From positions 78,926 through 142,925 of the forward strand of contig CANQET010000003.1 of assembly GCA_947595585.1 (NCBI GenBank): 64,000 nt of DNA, in the 5' to 3' direction. Below the pieces are notes generated by a model. That model had not been told where the DNA came from. It did not search any database and saw only the letters and a program-made list of their open reading frames with translations. Source of the DNA: an uncultured Clostridia bacterium (GTDB lineage: Bacteria; Bacillota; Clostridia; Christensenellales; Borkfalkiaceae). Positions 44,057 to 55,300 of the stretch are shown piece by piece (within the stretch, counting starts at the first letter, position 1; the number at the start of each line of letters is the position of its first letter). The position numbers and the translations under genes were made by a program.

Positions 44057-45049
44057 TCAGAACAGCTTCACGCGCGGATCGACGACCGCATACATGAGGT
44101 CGGTGAGCAAGACACCGATGACGGACAGGAACGCAAGGAACATATTATACCCCATGATGAAGGGGATATCCGCCGCCTGCATGGCGCGTAGGGCGATATT
44201 CCCGATGCCGGGGAGGTCGAAGACCTGCTCGGTGATCATGGCGCCCGAGAACAGCGTCGGGAGCACGCCCGCGAGCATGGTGACGATGGGAATCATCGTA
44301 TTGCGGAAGGCGTGCTTATAGATAACTTTGGATTCGGGAAGCCCCTTTGCCCGTGCCGTGCGGATGTAATCGGAGTTGAGCACCTCGAGCATGTTCGTGC
44401 GCATATAGCGCATCGTCCCGCCGATGCTGAGAAGCACCATGACGGTGAGCGGCAAAATGATGTGCCAGAACTGGTCGAGAAGGGCCATGATGCCCGTGTA
44501 CCCCTTCGAAGCATCCTGCAGCGCAGAAGGCGGGAACCAGCCGAGCTGCATGGCGAAGAGATTCTGCAGCACCCTTCCGAAGAAGAACGAGGGAAGGGAG
44601 ATACCGATCATGACGAGCACGGTGACCACGTAGTCGCGCACCGAATATTGGTGGGTCGCCGCGGTGACGCCGAGCGGGATCGCGATGAGATATTCGAGGA
44701 TGATCGCGATGAAGGCGATGACGAAGGAAACGCCCATGTGGTCGACGATCTCATCGAGCACCGAGTTCCCGTAGAGGAAGCTCGTGCCGAGATCGAAGCG
44801 GCAGAGCGCGCCCAACCAGTTCACGTATCCCTTGAGGATCCCGAGGAAGCTGTCGTCTTCGAGCCCGTACATCTTCTTCATCGCGTCGATCGTCTCCTGC
44901 GCCACTTCCTGCCCCGAGGCCGTGATCTCCGAGATCTTCTGTTCGATGAAGGAGACCGGCATGAGACGGACCAGGATGTAGATGAGCAGGGAGACGCCGA
45001 GCAAGATGAGGATGGCGAGCCCGAGCCGTTTGAGGATGTATTTCAGCAT
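44057..45049 (-). CDS. oppB: Oligopeptide ABC transporter permease OppB
   Basis: 330 residues, about six helices. The N-terminus LKYILKRLGLAILILLGVSL and the motif LVRLMPVSF are typical. The EAA loop is DYIRTARAKGLPESKVIYKH, and the C-terminus ends DLMYAVVDPRVKLF. It forms the membrane channel with OppC. I start at ATG 45049 (AGGAG 7 nt upstream); upstream codons in the same frame run through the oppA-oppB hairpin. Confidence 0.96.
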   Translation of the reverse strand: MLKYILKRLGLAILILLGVSLLIYILVRLMPVSFIEQKISEITASGQEVAQETIDAMKKMYGLEDDSFLGILKGYVNWLGALCRFDLGTSFLYGNSVLDEIVDHMGVSFVIAFIAIILEYLIAIPLGVTAATHQYSVRDYVVTVLVMIGISLPSFFFGRVLQNLFAMQLGWFPPSALQDASKGYTGIMALLDQFWHIILPLTVMVLLSIGGTMRYMRTNMLEVLNSDYIRTARAKGLPESKVIYKHAFRNTMIPIVTMLAGVLPTLFSGAMITEQVFDLPGIGNIALRAMQAADIPFIMGYNMFLAFLSVIGVLLTDLMYAVVDPRVKLF

Positions 45050-45073
45050 GTTGCTGCTCCTGTGGTGGATTCG

Positions 45074-45101
45074 CCCTCCGCCGCGCATTTACGGCGGAGG
45101 G
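45074..45101 (-). promoter_or_regulatory. Intercistronic hairpin between oppA and oppB
   Basis: A perfect 10-bp stem CCCTCCGCCG/CGGCGGAGGG with an 8-nt loop and no T-run after it. It may protect the oppA mRNA 3' end or reduce read-through, so that the binding protein is made in excess. Confidence 0.65.
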
Positions 45102-45118
45102 GCTTGAAGTTCAAGAGA

Positions 45119-47857
45119 TCACTTTACGAAATCGACCATCCAGATCTTGGAGAGCGGGGAGACGTAGGAGTTGCCCACGAGCTGCCCTCCCTTCACTTCG
45201 ATCGAGAGCGTGTTGATATCGATGACGTTCGCATTGAGCGCGTAGAGCGTCTTCCTCTGGTAGGTGGGAAGCTCGACGGCGAGATCGAGGACCTGCGACA
45301 TCGCGTTCTTATAGATCTGCGCACGGTCTGCTTCCACGGTCGTCTCGCGGCCGTCGTCGATGAGCCCCGAGAGCGTGTTGAGAATCGAGGTCTCCTGAGG
45401 ATAGCTCGAGGGAGCGCCGAGGATCTGGGGATAGCCCCATGCCTTGACCGAGCTCGCGGTGGAGTTCTTATGATAGACCTGATACATATCGGGGTCGATC
45501 GTGGAGCCCCATGCCGCCGCCCAGACGTAGAGCGAACCCGTCGTGAGCTTGGTGAGCGCGTTGATATCGGGGTTGACCTGGATGTTGAAGCCGCACTGGT
45601 TCAGAAGATCCGCCGCGTGCTTGAACACGTTGTAGCAGGGGTGCTCGGTGAGGTTGGAGCCTGCGATCGTGAAGGTGATCGTGAGCCTCGGGTCGTTATC
45701 GGGAATGCCCGAAAGCTGCTGCCAGCTCTCGATCTCCGCGATGGCCTCTTCGTCTTCTTGCTTGTTTTGCGCTTCTTCCGAGCCGTAGTCCGTCCACTGC
45801 GTGTAAGGATGGCCGTTGTTCTTCACGATGCCGCTCGAAGGGTTGTTGGGATCGACGGTCACGCCCTGCTCTCTCGGATATGCCCAGCTCACGAGGGACA
45901 TGGGCCATGCGATGGCGAGCGCCTGACCTTGGAGATAATACTCGACGGAGAGGTTGGTGTTCATCGCGGACATGATCGCCTTACGGATGTTGATGTTGGG
46001 CACGAGACCTGCGTTGATGCCGATGTAGCCGTAGCCGAGCTGCCAAGAGCTGACCTGCTTGAAGCCGCTGCTTTCCATGCCGTCGAGGATCTCGGCGTTG
46101 GCTCTCGTGTAGTTGGGTTCGACGAAGTGGACGCCGCCGCTCTTGAGCTGGTTGATGGCGTTCGTCGAGGAGACGACGAGATAGCACATATCTTCGATGA
46201 GCGGGGCATGGAGAAGTTCCGTGTTTGCGCCCTCTACGTTCTCGAAGAAGTGATGGTTGGCCTTGTAGTAGACGGTATTGTTGGTGAAGAAGCCGTTCGC
46301 CGCGGGCGAATCGCTCTTCTTCACATCGGTCGCCATGTAGGGGCCTGCGCCGAGGGGCACTTTGTTCTTGCTCACGCCGCTCGGGGTATCGCCCTGGATG
46401 ACCTTCTGCATGAAGCTGAAGGAGCCCCAATCCACGCCGAACTTATTTTTCGCGATATCCACTTCGTATTTGGAGGGATCCGAATAATAGTGATAGGGCG
46501 CCACGGTGAAGCCGAAGTTCCAGATCGCCTTGGGGTCGGTGCCCGTCACGCGGACGCGGAGCACGTCGTAGCCGCTCGTAGGCCTCCCCTCTTCATCGTG
46601 CGACTGCGCGACTTCGTAGGTGTGCCCGTTGACATCGACAGAGGTGATCGTCTCTTCGGGCTGACCGTTGACCGTAGGCATATGGTCGGGCGAGAGCGAG
46701 CGGATACCCTGAATGTTGGGATAGGCAAGCCCCGCGCTCCCGACGCGCTCGTGCAGGATGGCGTCACGCGCCTGTCCGTCGAATTCCGCGCGGAGAGTGG
46801 TACCCGTCTGATAATAGCTCAGGATCTGGTGGAGCGCAGAGGAGATCTTGTCTTCATAGACATAGTTGATCGCAGAAGTGCGGTTCGAGATGTTGTTGTA
46901 GTTCTTGGTCGCCTTGATGATCTTGTTCTTATCCTCTTTGTTGGTGACGGGATCCTTGTAGTACTCGACGTCGATATAGCCTTCCATAAACATGAAGGAA
47001 GTCACTTCGTCGAAGACAAGGCCCGCCGTGTTCGTCGAATAAGGCTCATCCTGATAGGCGTCTTTGGCGGCGTTGAAGTCGTTCTCAAGCTCTTCGCGGA
47101 AGAGTTCGAGCACGCGCTCGTAGTCGGCAGCGAGCTGCTCGCGCGCCATCGCGTCGGCATCGCCCGCGGTAGGCGTGCCGTTGGGCCAGATGGCCTCTTT
47201 ATAGCCGATCGTGGGATAGGACTCCGCGATCGCGGCCCGCATGGTATCGGGATCGGCCTCGTAGGTCGTGGCGCCCACCGAAGTCGGATGCGCCATGAAG
47301 AGGTTGATGAGTTCGTTCAGGCGGTTCTGCGCCCTGCCCGCGGCCGTCTTCGTGAGGGCATCGTCCTGCTGGGTGCCGCCGCCCGAGATGTTCTGCTGGG
47401 TGCGGTAGGTCTGCAGGCCGACGATCTTGGTCGAATACATCGTGGTCGAGCCCGTGTAGGCGGGGTCGAGGTAGACGTACATGTTGAACAAGACATCTTC
47501 CATCGTGAGCGGCGTCCCGTCCGAGAACTCGATGCCGTTCTTGAGGACGAAGTAGTAGACGCTCTCGCCGTTTTCCGTCTTCATCTCGTAGTCTTTGACG
47601 ATGACGGCCTCGTCGTCGCCGTAGGCGATCTTGCCTTCCTCGTCCGTCGAGAACATCGAGAGCTGGGTCTGCCCGACGACGTCCATATCGGTGCCCGACG
47701 TCGAGAAGAAGGGGTTGAAGAGCCCGTTGAGTTCCTGCGTCATGATGACGAGGTACTTCGAGCCGTTCGTGCAGCCTGCAAACGCGCCGAGCGCGCCGCA
47801 GCCGAAGACCGCACTGAGTGCGATCGCCGCAAATTTGGTCGCTTTCTTTGCTTTCAT
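45119..47857 (-). CDS. oppA: Oligopeptide-binding lipoprotein OppA (SBP_bac_5), oversized
   Basis: 912 residues, versus about 540-600 in the family. A type II signal peptide has lipobox GAFAGC with Cys29. SBP_bac_5 landmarks are visible: the early YFVLKNGIEFSDGTPLTMEDVLFN and the later RKAIMSAMNTNLSVEYYLQGQALAIAWPMS. The added ~300 residues lie mainly between about 150 and 400 (KIVGLQTYRTQQ to ADILHERVGSAG), Tyr- and Glu-rich. It captures peptides outside the membrane for OppBCDF. Lying directly after the protease and a second lipoprotein, it probably receives products of that protease. The start at 47857 follows GGAGGAAAGAT. Confidence 0.93.
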   Translation of the reverse strand: MKAKKATKFAAIALSAVFGCGALGAFAGCTNGSKYLVIMTQELNGLFNPFFSTSGTDMDVVGQTQLSMFSTDEEGKIAYGDDEAVIVKDYEMKTENGESVYYFVLKNGIEFSDGTPLTMEDVLFNMYVYLDPAYTGSTTMYSTKIVGLQTYRTQQNISGGGTQQDDALTKTAAGRAQNRLNELINLFMAHPTSVGATTYEADPDTMRAAIAESYPTIGYKEAIWPNGTPTAGDADAMAREQLAADYERVLELFREELENDFNAAKDAYQDEPYSTNTAGLVFDEVTSFMFMEGYIDVEYYKDPVTNKEDKNKIIKATKNYNNISNRTSAINYVYEDKISSALHQILSYYQTGTTLRAEFDGQARDAILHERVGSAGLAYPNIQGIRSLSPDHMPTVNGQPEETITSVDVNGHTYEVAQSHDEEGRPTSGYDVLRVRVTGTDPKAIWNFGFTVAPYHYYSDPSKYEVDIAKNKFGVDWGSFSFMQKVIQGDTPSGVSKNKVPLGAGPYMATDVKKSDSPAANGFFTNNTVYYKANHHFFENVEGANTELLHAPLIEDMCYLVVSSTNAINQLKSGGVHFVEPNYTRANAEILDGMESSGFKQVSSWQLGYGYIGINAGLVPNINIRKAIMSAMNTNLSVEYYLQGQALAIAWPMSLVSWAYPREQGVTVDPNNPSSGIVKNNGHPYTQWTDYGSEEAQNKQEDEEAIAEIESWQQLSGIPDNDPRLTITFTIAGSNLTEHPCYNVFKHAADLLNQCGFNIQVNPDINALTKLTTGSLYVWAAAWGSTIDPDMYQVYHKNSTASSVKAWGYPQILGAPSSYPQETSILNTLSGLIDDGRETTVEADRAQIYKNAMSQVLDLAVELPTYQRKTLYALNANVIDINTLSIEVKGGQLVGNSYVSPLSKIWMVDFVK

Positions 47858-47876
47858 CTATCTTTCCTCCGTTTAT

Positions 47877-49343
47877 TTACGAATGATTTCCTTGGATATC
47901 GTCGGTCTCGGGATTGGGATCTGCCAGGGGATCGGGGTTCTTGGTGACGCGGACCGAGCCGTCTTCCTCGGCCTCGAGGAGCACGGGGTAGGTATTCACG
48001 AAGCCACCCGAAGCGCTGTCGTAGACTTCTACGACGAGCGAGCGGACGCGGATGCCGCCCGTGGCGATCCCTGCCGTGACGAGGTTGCCGCCGACGAGCC
48101 CGATCGTGAAGTTGGTGAAGTTGCGCTCATCGATGAGATCGCCCGCGAAGATCGTGCCCGTGAGCGTGACTCCCGTGATCGCGGCGCTCGAGGAGACGTC
48201 GCCCGCGAGCAGGCCGTAGAGGCCGCCCACGAGACGGGTCGCATTGGTGATCGTGAGCGTGACGTCTTCAAACTTCACGTTTTCGATCTTGGCTTCCGCC
48301 GTGATCCTGCCGAAGACGCCGCCCGCGATGAAGTCCCCCGCCTGAATGGTCGAGATGCCCTTGATCTCGTGTCCGCCGCCGAGGATGGTCCCGCGGAATT
48401 CGAGCTTGCCGCCGTTCCAGAAGAGCGTGGGGTTTGCCGTGAAGTCGAGATCCTGCAAGATCTCATAGCAGCCGTCTGCCTGAAGATTGGCGTTGAGCTG
48501 GGCGGCCGTGGAGATCTTGAACCAATTTCCCTCCCGCCATGTCGTGTAGCAGGGGACGACCGTGTTCGTGGCCGTGGCCGTCGCATCGTCGACGGTGCCG
48601 CCGTGCGGAATGGTCTCAAGGTACTCCTCCGTCTTATCGGGGGAGGCATAGATATGCTCGAGCGTCTTTCCCGTGATGCGGGGCACGGAGCCGTAGACGA
48701 GCTGGCCCGTCTCCAAATTCCATGCGGGAACGGCGATGCTCGCGGCGTTCTCGGGTTTTACGGCCGTGCCGTAGCTCTCCCACTCCCCCGCCTCGTTTTC
48801 GGCGAAGAATTCGTAGCTGTAGTTGGGGATCCAAGCCGCATGCAGCGTGATGCCGTAGCCCGAGATCCCCGCATGGACTTCGGGGGTGACGTCGTCCATG
48901 GTGAGGCGGTCGGCCGAGAAATCCCACTTGCCGCTGTAGGAGTAGCCCTGCGGGTTGCCCGTCTTGATGCAGAGGCCGCCGTTTTCATCGAGCTTGTTGC
49001 CGAGCTCGTCCACACGGGCCTGTGCGGCGGTGCGGTACCAACCGTAGAGCGTGTACCCCTCGCGGCTGACGATGGAGTTCGAGGCCCCTCTGCCCCGTGC
49101 GGGATCGCCGGGGGCGAGCAGCTTCACCCCGCTTTGCAGATCTTGGGAGCGATAGGTATCGACCAAGGCGCTGCCGTCGGCACTCGCGATGAGCCCGCCG
49201 TTCGGATCGAAGCTGACGAATACGTCGAAGCCCTTGCCCTTTATATCTTTATAGGGATTATCGTTGAGCGTACAGGCGCCGAGCACGGCCGCTCCGAGGA
49301 GGGCGCCGCAGAGCGCCAAGACGATCTTGTATCTCTTTCTCAT
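47877..49343 (-). CDS. Lipoprotein with InlB-like and GLUG-like repeat segments
   Basis: 488 residues. The lipobox is LGAC with Cys24. Two segments resemble Flg_new/InlB repeats (SFDPNGG ... EGYTLYGWYR; GITLHAAW). The C-terminal half (about 280-450) has GLUG/beta-helix-like turns: NWFKISTAAQLNANLQADGC, then DFTANPTLFWNGGKLEFRGT and GGVFGRITAEAKIENVKFED. It is a surface protein, possibly a ligand- or substrate-binding partner of the giant protease encoded 17 bp upstream. I recognise no enzyme domain. It lies 19 bp before oppA in the same direction. Confidence 0.8.
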   Translation of the reverse strand: MRKRYKIVLALCGALLGAAVLGACTLNDNPYKDIKGKGFDVFVSFDPNGGLIASADGSALVDTYRSQDLQSGVKLLAPGDPARGRGASNSIVSREGYTLYGWYRTAAQARVDELGNKLDENGGLCIKTGNPQGYSYSGKWDFSADRLTMDDVTPEVHAGISGYGITLHAAWIPNYSYEFFAENEAGEWESYGTAVKPENAASIAVPAWNLETGQLVYGSVPRITGKTLEHIYASPDKTEEYLETIPHGGTVDDATATATNTVVPCYTTWREGNWFKISTAAQLNANLQADGCYEILQDLDFTANPTLFWNGGKLEFRGTILGGGHEIKGISTIQAGDFIAGGVFGRITAEAKIENVKFEDVTLTITNATRLVGGLYGLLAGDVSSSAAITGVTLTGTIFAGDLIDERNFTNFTIGLVGGNLVTAGIATGGIRVRSLVVEVYDSASGGFVNTYPVLLEAEEDGSVRVTKNPDPLADPNPETDDIQGNHS

Positions 49344-49360
49344 CGTTTCCTCCGAAGTCC

Positions 49361-52300
49361 TCAGCTCTGCTTCTTCTTGCGCACGAGCACCACGGCGAGC
49401 GCAATGCCCGTTCCGATCGCGATGAGGCCGAAGAGCCCCGTAAACACGCCGAGCGTGACGACGGTGGGATCCGCCGAAGCCTTGGGCGGCGTTTCGGGCG
49501 GCTGCTCGGGCTGTTCGCCTTGCTCGAGCATCGCGAGGATGGCCTCTGCCGAAGTGAGCTTCTGATAGTTCGTGACGAGGGACTGCTGTTCGACGGTGAC
49601 GATGGCGCTATACAGCCTGCGTGCCTCACGGATCTTGGCCGCATCGGCAAGCGTGATGTCGCCGAGTTCGGGCAGGGCGTCGATCGCACGGATCGCCGCG
49701 AGCGTCTCGTCCGCGGGGGCCGTCGCGCCGTCGATCGTCGTGCCGAAGTAGCTGTTCATGACGATGTTATCGTACCCCGTACCGTTGACGGGACGGACCA
49801 TCGTGATATCCCCGGGCGCGACGCCGACGTGGTCGACGAAGTTGGCGCCGAAGAAGATGGCCGTGACGTTATCGCTCATGTTCCAGACGAAGAACTTGAA
49901 GATCCCGAGGCCGCTCACGCTCTCGCCGCCCGTCATCTCCTCGAAGCCGCTGATGACGCCCGAGACGGGACTGCTCGTGTAGAGCTTGCCGTCCGCGCCG
50001 CGGAAGACGGTATCGAGGTACATCCAGCTCGCCCAATCCTCATCGTATTGCTCTTCGAGGATGGGAGCCTGCAGACTCTTGAAGACAACCGTCTTGAGCG
50101 CCGTGCAGCCGTAGAAGGCCCGATCGCCGATCGCATCGAGGGAGACGGGAAGCTCCACCCGCTCTATTTCGCTGAGCGCAAAGGCAAAGGCGGAGATACG
50201 TACGGTCCCCTCGGGCACGGTGTAGCTCTTCTCCGTGCTCCCCGCGGGATAGCAGATGAGCTCGAGCCCCGTGGGTACGGTGCGGAAGAGCGCCCCTTCG
50301 ATGACCTGCAGCGCGTCGTTGAGGCGGTAGGTATCGACGATCTTCTCGCCGACGGCAACGCCGTGGAACATCTCGGGCGTACGCATCGTGAAGCGCGGGA
50401 TATCGCAGCCCGCAAAGGGGTTCTCGCCGATCTCGGTGAGCGCCGAAGAGAGCATCACGTTCTCGATGGGCGTCTCCATGAAGGCGAAGTCGCCGATGTG
50501 CGTCGCCCCCTGAAGGTCGAGTACGCCGCCGAGCGCGGTGCCCGAGAAGGCGTAATCGCCGAAATAGGTGACTGCGGAAAGATTCTTGACGGAAGTCAAG
50601 GCGTCGTTGGCTTCGAAGGCGCCGCTTCCGACCGTCGTCCCCTCTGCGTTGAGGGTGACTTCGGTGAGTTCGGCGAGCGCAAACGCGCTGTCACCGATCG
50701 CGGTGGCCTTGGAGAGGTCTGCCGCCGAGAGCGCGGTGCCGAGGAAGGCCCCGTCTCCGATGCTTTGGATGCCCGAAAGGTCGATGGAGGCAAGGGAGAG
50801 CGCATTCATGAAGGTCTGCGCGGGGATCTCGGTGAGGCTGCCGAGCTCGACGCTCTCGAGCGCGCTGCAGTTTGCGAAGGCGCCCGCTCCGAGCTTGCCT
50901 TGTTCGACGGACGAAAGGTCTGCCGACGTGATGACGACGCCCTCGGAGGTGTAGCCCGCCGTCCCCGAGACGGAAGTGATCGTACTGTTCGAGACCTGTA
51001 CGACGTAGACGGTGTGGATGGATCCGCCGAATGCGGCCGCACCGATCTCTTTGACTTCGCTAAGATCGATATTCTCGAGCGAGATCGCATGGTAGAAGGC
51101 ACCTGCGCCCAATCTTGCGCCCGCCCCGAGCGTGACCTCGGTGAGCGACATCGCATTGCTGAAGGCGTAGTCGCCGAGCACGGCGTTCGCGCCGATGTGC
51201 AGGGCCCCGAGCATGCTGCCCGAGAAGTACCAATCGAGGCTCGCGTAGTAGCGGGAGGTATCGTATCTGCCGAGAAGGGTCGCCCCCGTCTGCACGGGGA
51301 AGGCAAAGGCGTAGGCGCCGATCTCGGCATTGTCGCCGATCTCAACACTTGCGAGGGCGCCGCAGTAGGCAAAGGCATAATCCCCGACCTGTACGCCATC
51401 CTTGAGCTTGACCGAAGCGAGGTTGGTCGCGTAGAAGGCATAGCTCCCGATGCTCTCTGCGGAATCGAGGTTCGCCGCACGGAGCGAAGTGCCCGCGAAG
51501 GCGTAATCGCCGATCGTCGTGACTTTGCCAAGGTCTGCATTCAAAAGCCTGCTGCAGCCCGCAAAGGCGTATTCGCCCACCTCGGTGAGGTTTGCCGCCG
51601 TCACGCGGGCGATCGTCGTGTTGCCCGCAAAGGCGCCGTCGCCGATCTTGGTGATCTCGTTGTCCGTGAAGGTCTCCCCCACCGCCTGCGGAGCGGCAAG
51701 CAGGAGCACCTTGCCCGTCGTATCATAGAGGAAGGCGCCGTCGCTGTTCTTGGTCTTGTAGACGGCGTTGCCGGGAGCGACGTTGAACTTCGCGACCGCG
51801 GTGCCCGCAAAGGCGTTCGCGCCGATGGAGACGACGTCCGCCCCGAGGCCGACCGACTTGAGTTCGGTGCAGCCGACGAACACGCTCTCGGGAATGACCG
51901 AGGCATTCACGTCGATGGAGCGAAGGGAAGCGCAGTTCGCGAACGCGCGCGTGCCCAATTTTATCTTTTGCGCGCGGATGTTCACGCTGACGAGGTAGGT
52001 CTCCTCGAAGACGGAGGCGCCGAGCGATTGCGCGCTCTCGGGCAGGTCGAGCGCAACGAGCTTGGTGCGCATGAACGCCCTGTCGCCGATGGCGATGACG
52101 CCCGAAAGATCGACCGTGTTGAGGGGTACGCTGTCGTAAGCGCCCGTGTAGTTGCCCTCTTCATCGGTGACGGCGGGGCCGTTGAAGGCATCCTGGTTGA
52201 TGAACTTCACGTGCTCCAAACCTTCGATCTCGGTGAGCGAGGTGCAGCCGTAGAAGGCGCCCGCCGCGATCTTCACGCAGGTCGAAGGAATGACGACCTT

Positions 52301-55300
52301 CTGGAGGTTCTTCATCCCCGCGAAGGCGTAGGCGCCGATGAGCTCGATGCCCTCAGGCAGGACGACTTCGGTGATCCCTTGGTTTTCGCCGAGGTACCAG
52401 ATCTTCGTGGAGAGCGGATCCTCCTCGGTGATGACGTCGCCCGCGGAGAGGTCCTTGGGGATGTAATCGTAGTGCGAGAAGGCGTATTGGTAGATCTGCG
52501 TGAGCCCGAGCTCCTGCGGGATCTCCACCTTGCCGCCCATGCCGCGGTAGCCCATGAGGTAAGGGCCGTTGCGCTCATAGGGATTCTTTACGGTGATCGA
52601 GATGGTCTTGGAATAGAAGGTACTCGTCTGGGTGCCGTCGTCGTTGTTGATCATGACGCGCACGGAAACCGAACCGATGCCCTCCGCAAGCGCGGTGATT
52701 TGGCCGTCTTCGGAGACGCTCGCGATGTTCGGGTTGTTGCTCGAGAACACGACTACGGTACGCTCGGGGAAATACGCCTCAAGCTCATAGTTAATCGTGA
52801 CCTGTTCGGAGGGGAACATCGAGAGCGCATAGCTCTGGCGGGTGGGCGTCCACGTCGTACGGGCACCCGTCACGCTGATGTCGCGGTCGGAGCTTCCCAT
52901 GAAGTAGAAGGCGTTGTCCGTCGTATATCCGCTGAGGTAGAAGATATCGACGTCGGGCGCATCGTAAGCGAAGTACCCTTCGTCCTCTTCCGAACGCACC
53001 TTCACGGTGAGTTCGGCATACACGCTCTCATCCTCCGCACTGCGCGCCGTGATGCGTGCGGTGCCCGAGCTGAGGGCGAGGAGCTGGCGGTTGACGACCC
53101 GCACGACGTCTTCGTTGGAAGAGGTATAGACGAGGGTATCCGTCCAGCTGTCGGTGGGATAGGTCATGGGAGCGAGATTGTATTTCTCGTTGGGGTTGAG
53201 CACGACGCCGTATTCGTCTTCGCCGATGGGATCGCCGTTTTCATCCTGCATCTCCGCAAAGTAGAGATAGCGGACGTCGTCGGGGACCCGAAGCTCGAAG
53301 GTGCTCTCGTTCATCGCGTAGTCGTAGACCGTCATGACGAACGTATTCTTATTGTAGGAATTGGCGAGCCGCCCGATGTAATCGGTGAGCTCGATGGTGA
53401 CCTCCGAAGTCGCGTTGCGCTCGGAGAAGACGGGCACAGGCAGCGAGGAGAAGAAATCGAGGTAGGCGCTGTTGCCTTCGCGGTAGACCTGCCCCGCGCG
53501 GTATGCCATCGTGTAGTGGTTATCCCAGATCGAGACGTTGGCATACAGCCTGTTCTTTTCTTCGGTACGGTCGTATTCCACGGTGTATCTGACGTCGGTG
53601 ACGACGGGTGCGCGGAAGTCGGTCGTGAACGGGAATTCGAAGACGTTGCGCTTGTTCGTCTCGAGGCCGCCGTCGCCGTAGTCCACCGTCGCCACGACGC
53701 GGAAGATATACTGCGTGTTGTTCTTGAGGTCGTAGTCGGCGACGCTGAAGTCCACATCCACCGAGGAAGGATAGATCTGCGAACCGCTGCTGTAGGACTT
53801 CCGCTGATGGGCTTCGGTCTTGCGCCAGATCACCTCCCCCGTCGTCGCATCGGTGACGGTCATCTCGAGTTCCCGTGCGCCGCGGAGCATGCCGAGGTAG
53901 AGTTCACGGATGGAATTCACGCCCCCCGTATCGCCCTCTTGGTTGGTGAGTGCGATGTGTTCGCGCTCGGCCGAGATCTGCTGCGCCGTGGGATCCTGGA
54001 TGAAGTAGTAGGAGCCGAGGTAGGTGATGTAATCCTGGTAGAGCCCGCCGATGGGACGAGTCGCATAGGCATCGGGAAGGGTCTTATCGAGGGTCTCGAT
54101 GGCGTCGTTATGGGCGTCTTTATCGGTCTCGAAATAGTCGAGGTCGAAGATGGGCGCCTGCGTCCAATCGCCGTAGAAGGCGAGGTAGGGAACGCTGAGC
54201 GAGATCGCCGTGCCGCTCTTGGGCGTGAGGGTGATGTAGCCCTCCACGTACATGCCGTTTTCGAAGACGTGCAGATCGTTGCCGTTTGCATCCATTCTGC
54301 CCGAAACTTGGTCGAGGTACTTCCTGTCGCTGTCGCCGAGGGTGACGGTGAGCGTGACCGTGGCCCTTGCGCCGGGCTCGACGGTGACGACGCTCCCGCT
54401 GAGCGTGCAGCCCTTGCCCTCGATCCCGTTGATCTCGACTTTGGCGCCCTCGAGAAGGTAGCCCTCCTCGGTGACCGTCATATCGCCCTGATGGGTCTTG
54501 GTCTCGCTGATGCCCTCCGTCATGACGATGGCATCGACGTCGTAGGCGACCGAAGAATTGCCGAAGGCATTGACGATGTTGAACTTCATCTCATAGATGC
54601 CCGTCTTCTTGGGATCGTCGCCCACTTCGATCTTTGCCTTATCGATGACCTCATCGGTGAAGCGTTGGTTATAGAGGTCTGCATCGTTGCGCGCATACGT
54701 CGTGATGAAGGCGGGAGAGGTCGTCGCCTTGGTGAGGTTGGCGAGCCCCGCGCCCTGCTTGCGGACGGAATACGGAAGGCCGTTGACGTTCTTCGCGATA
54801 TCCGTCGTGGACATCATGATCTGGTTGACGTACGCGGTGACCTCGGAGGGTTCTGCGGTCGGGAACTTCTGCTTGACGTATTGGCGGATGAGCGCCGTGA
54901 CGCCCGCCTGGTTGGGCGAAGCCATCGAGGTACCCGAGAGACGGTCGTAGGACTGCCCGGGGACGGCCGAATAGATCTCGCCGCCGTGTGCGGTGATCTC
55001 GGGCTTGATGCGAAGGTCGGGCGTAGGCCCCCACGAGGAGAAGTTCGACATGAAGGGACCCGCCACCTGATCGCGGCTGATGTGCAGCGTGCCGCGCGGC
55101 ACCGCGGAGAGGATCTCGCCGTTATCCTGCGAGATGGAGCAGACGGGGATCTTGACGGAACCGACCGTCATCGTGATATCGCCCGAGACGTTGTTGTAGA
55201 TGATGACGCCGACCGCCCCCGCATTGGCGGCGACACGCGCCTTCTCTTCGAAGGAGTTGGAGCCGCGGCGCACGAGCGCGATCTTGCCCTTGATCTCATC

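Noticed and set aside
44312..47947. Plus-strand open frame opposite oppB and oppA
   Set aside because: A shadow of the opp genes; the oppA and oppB products are recognised.
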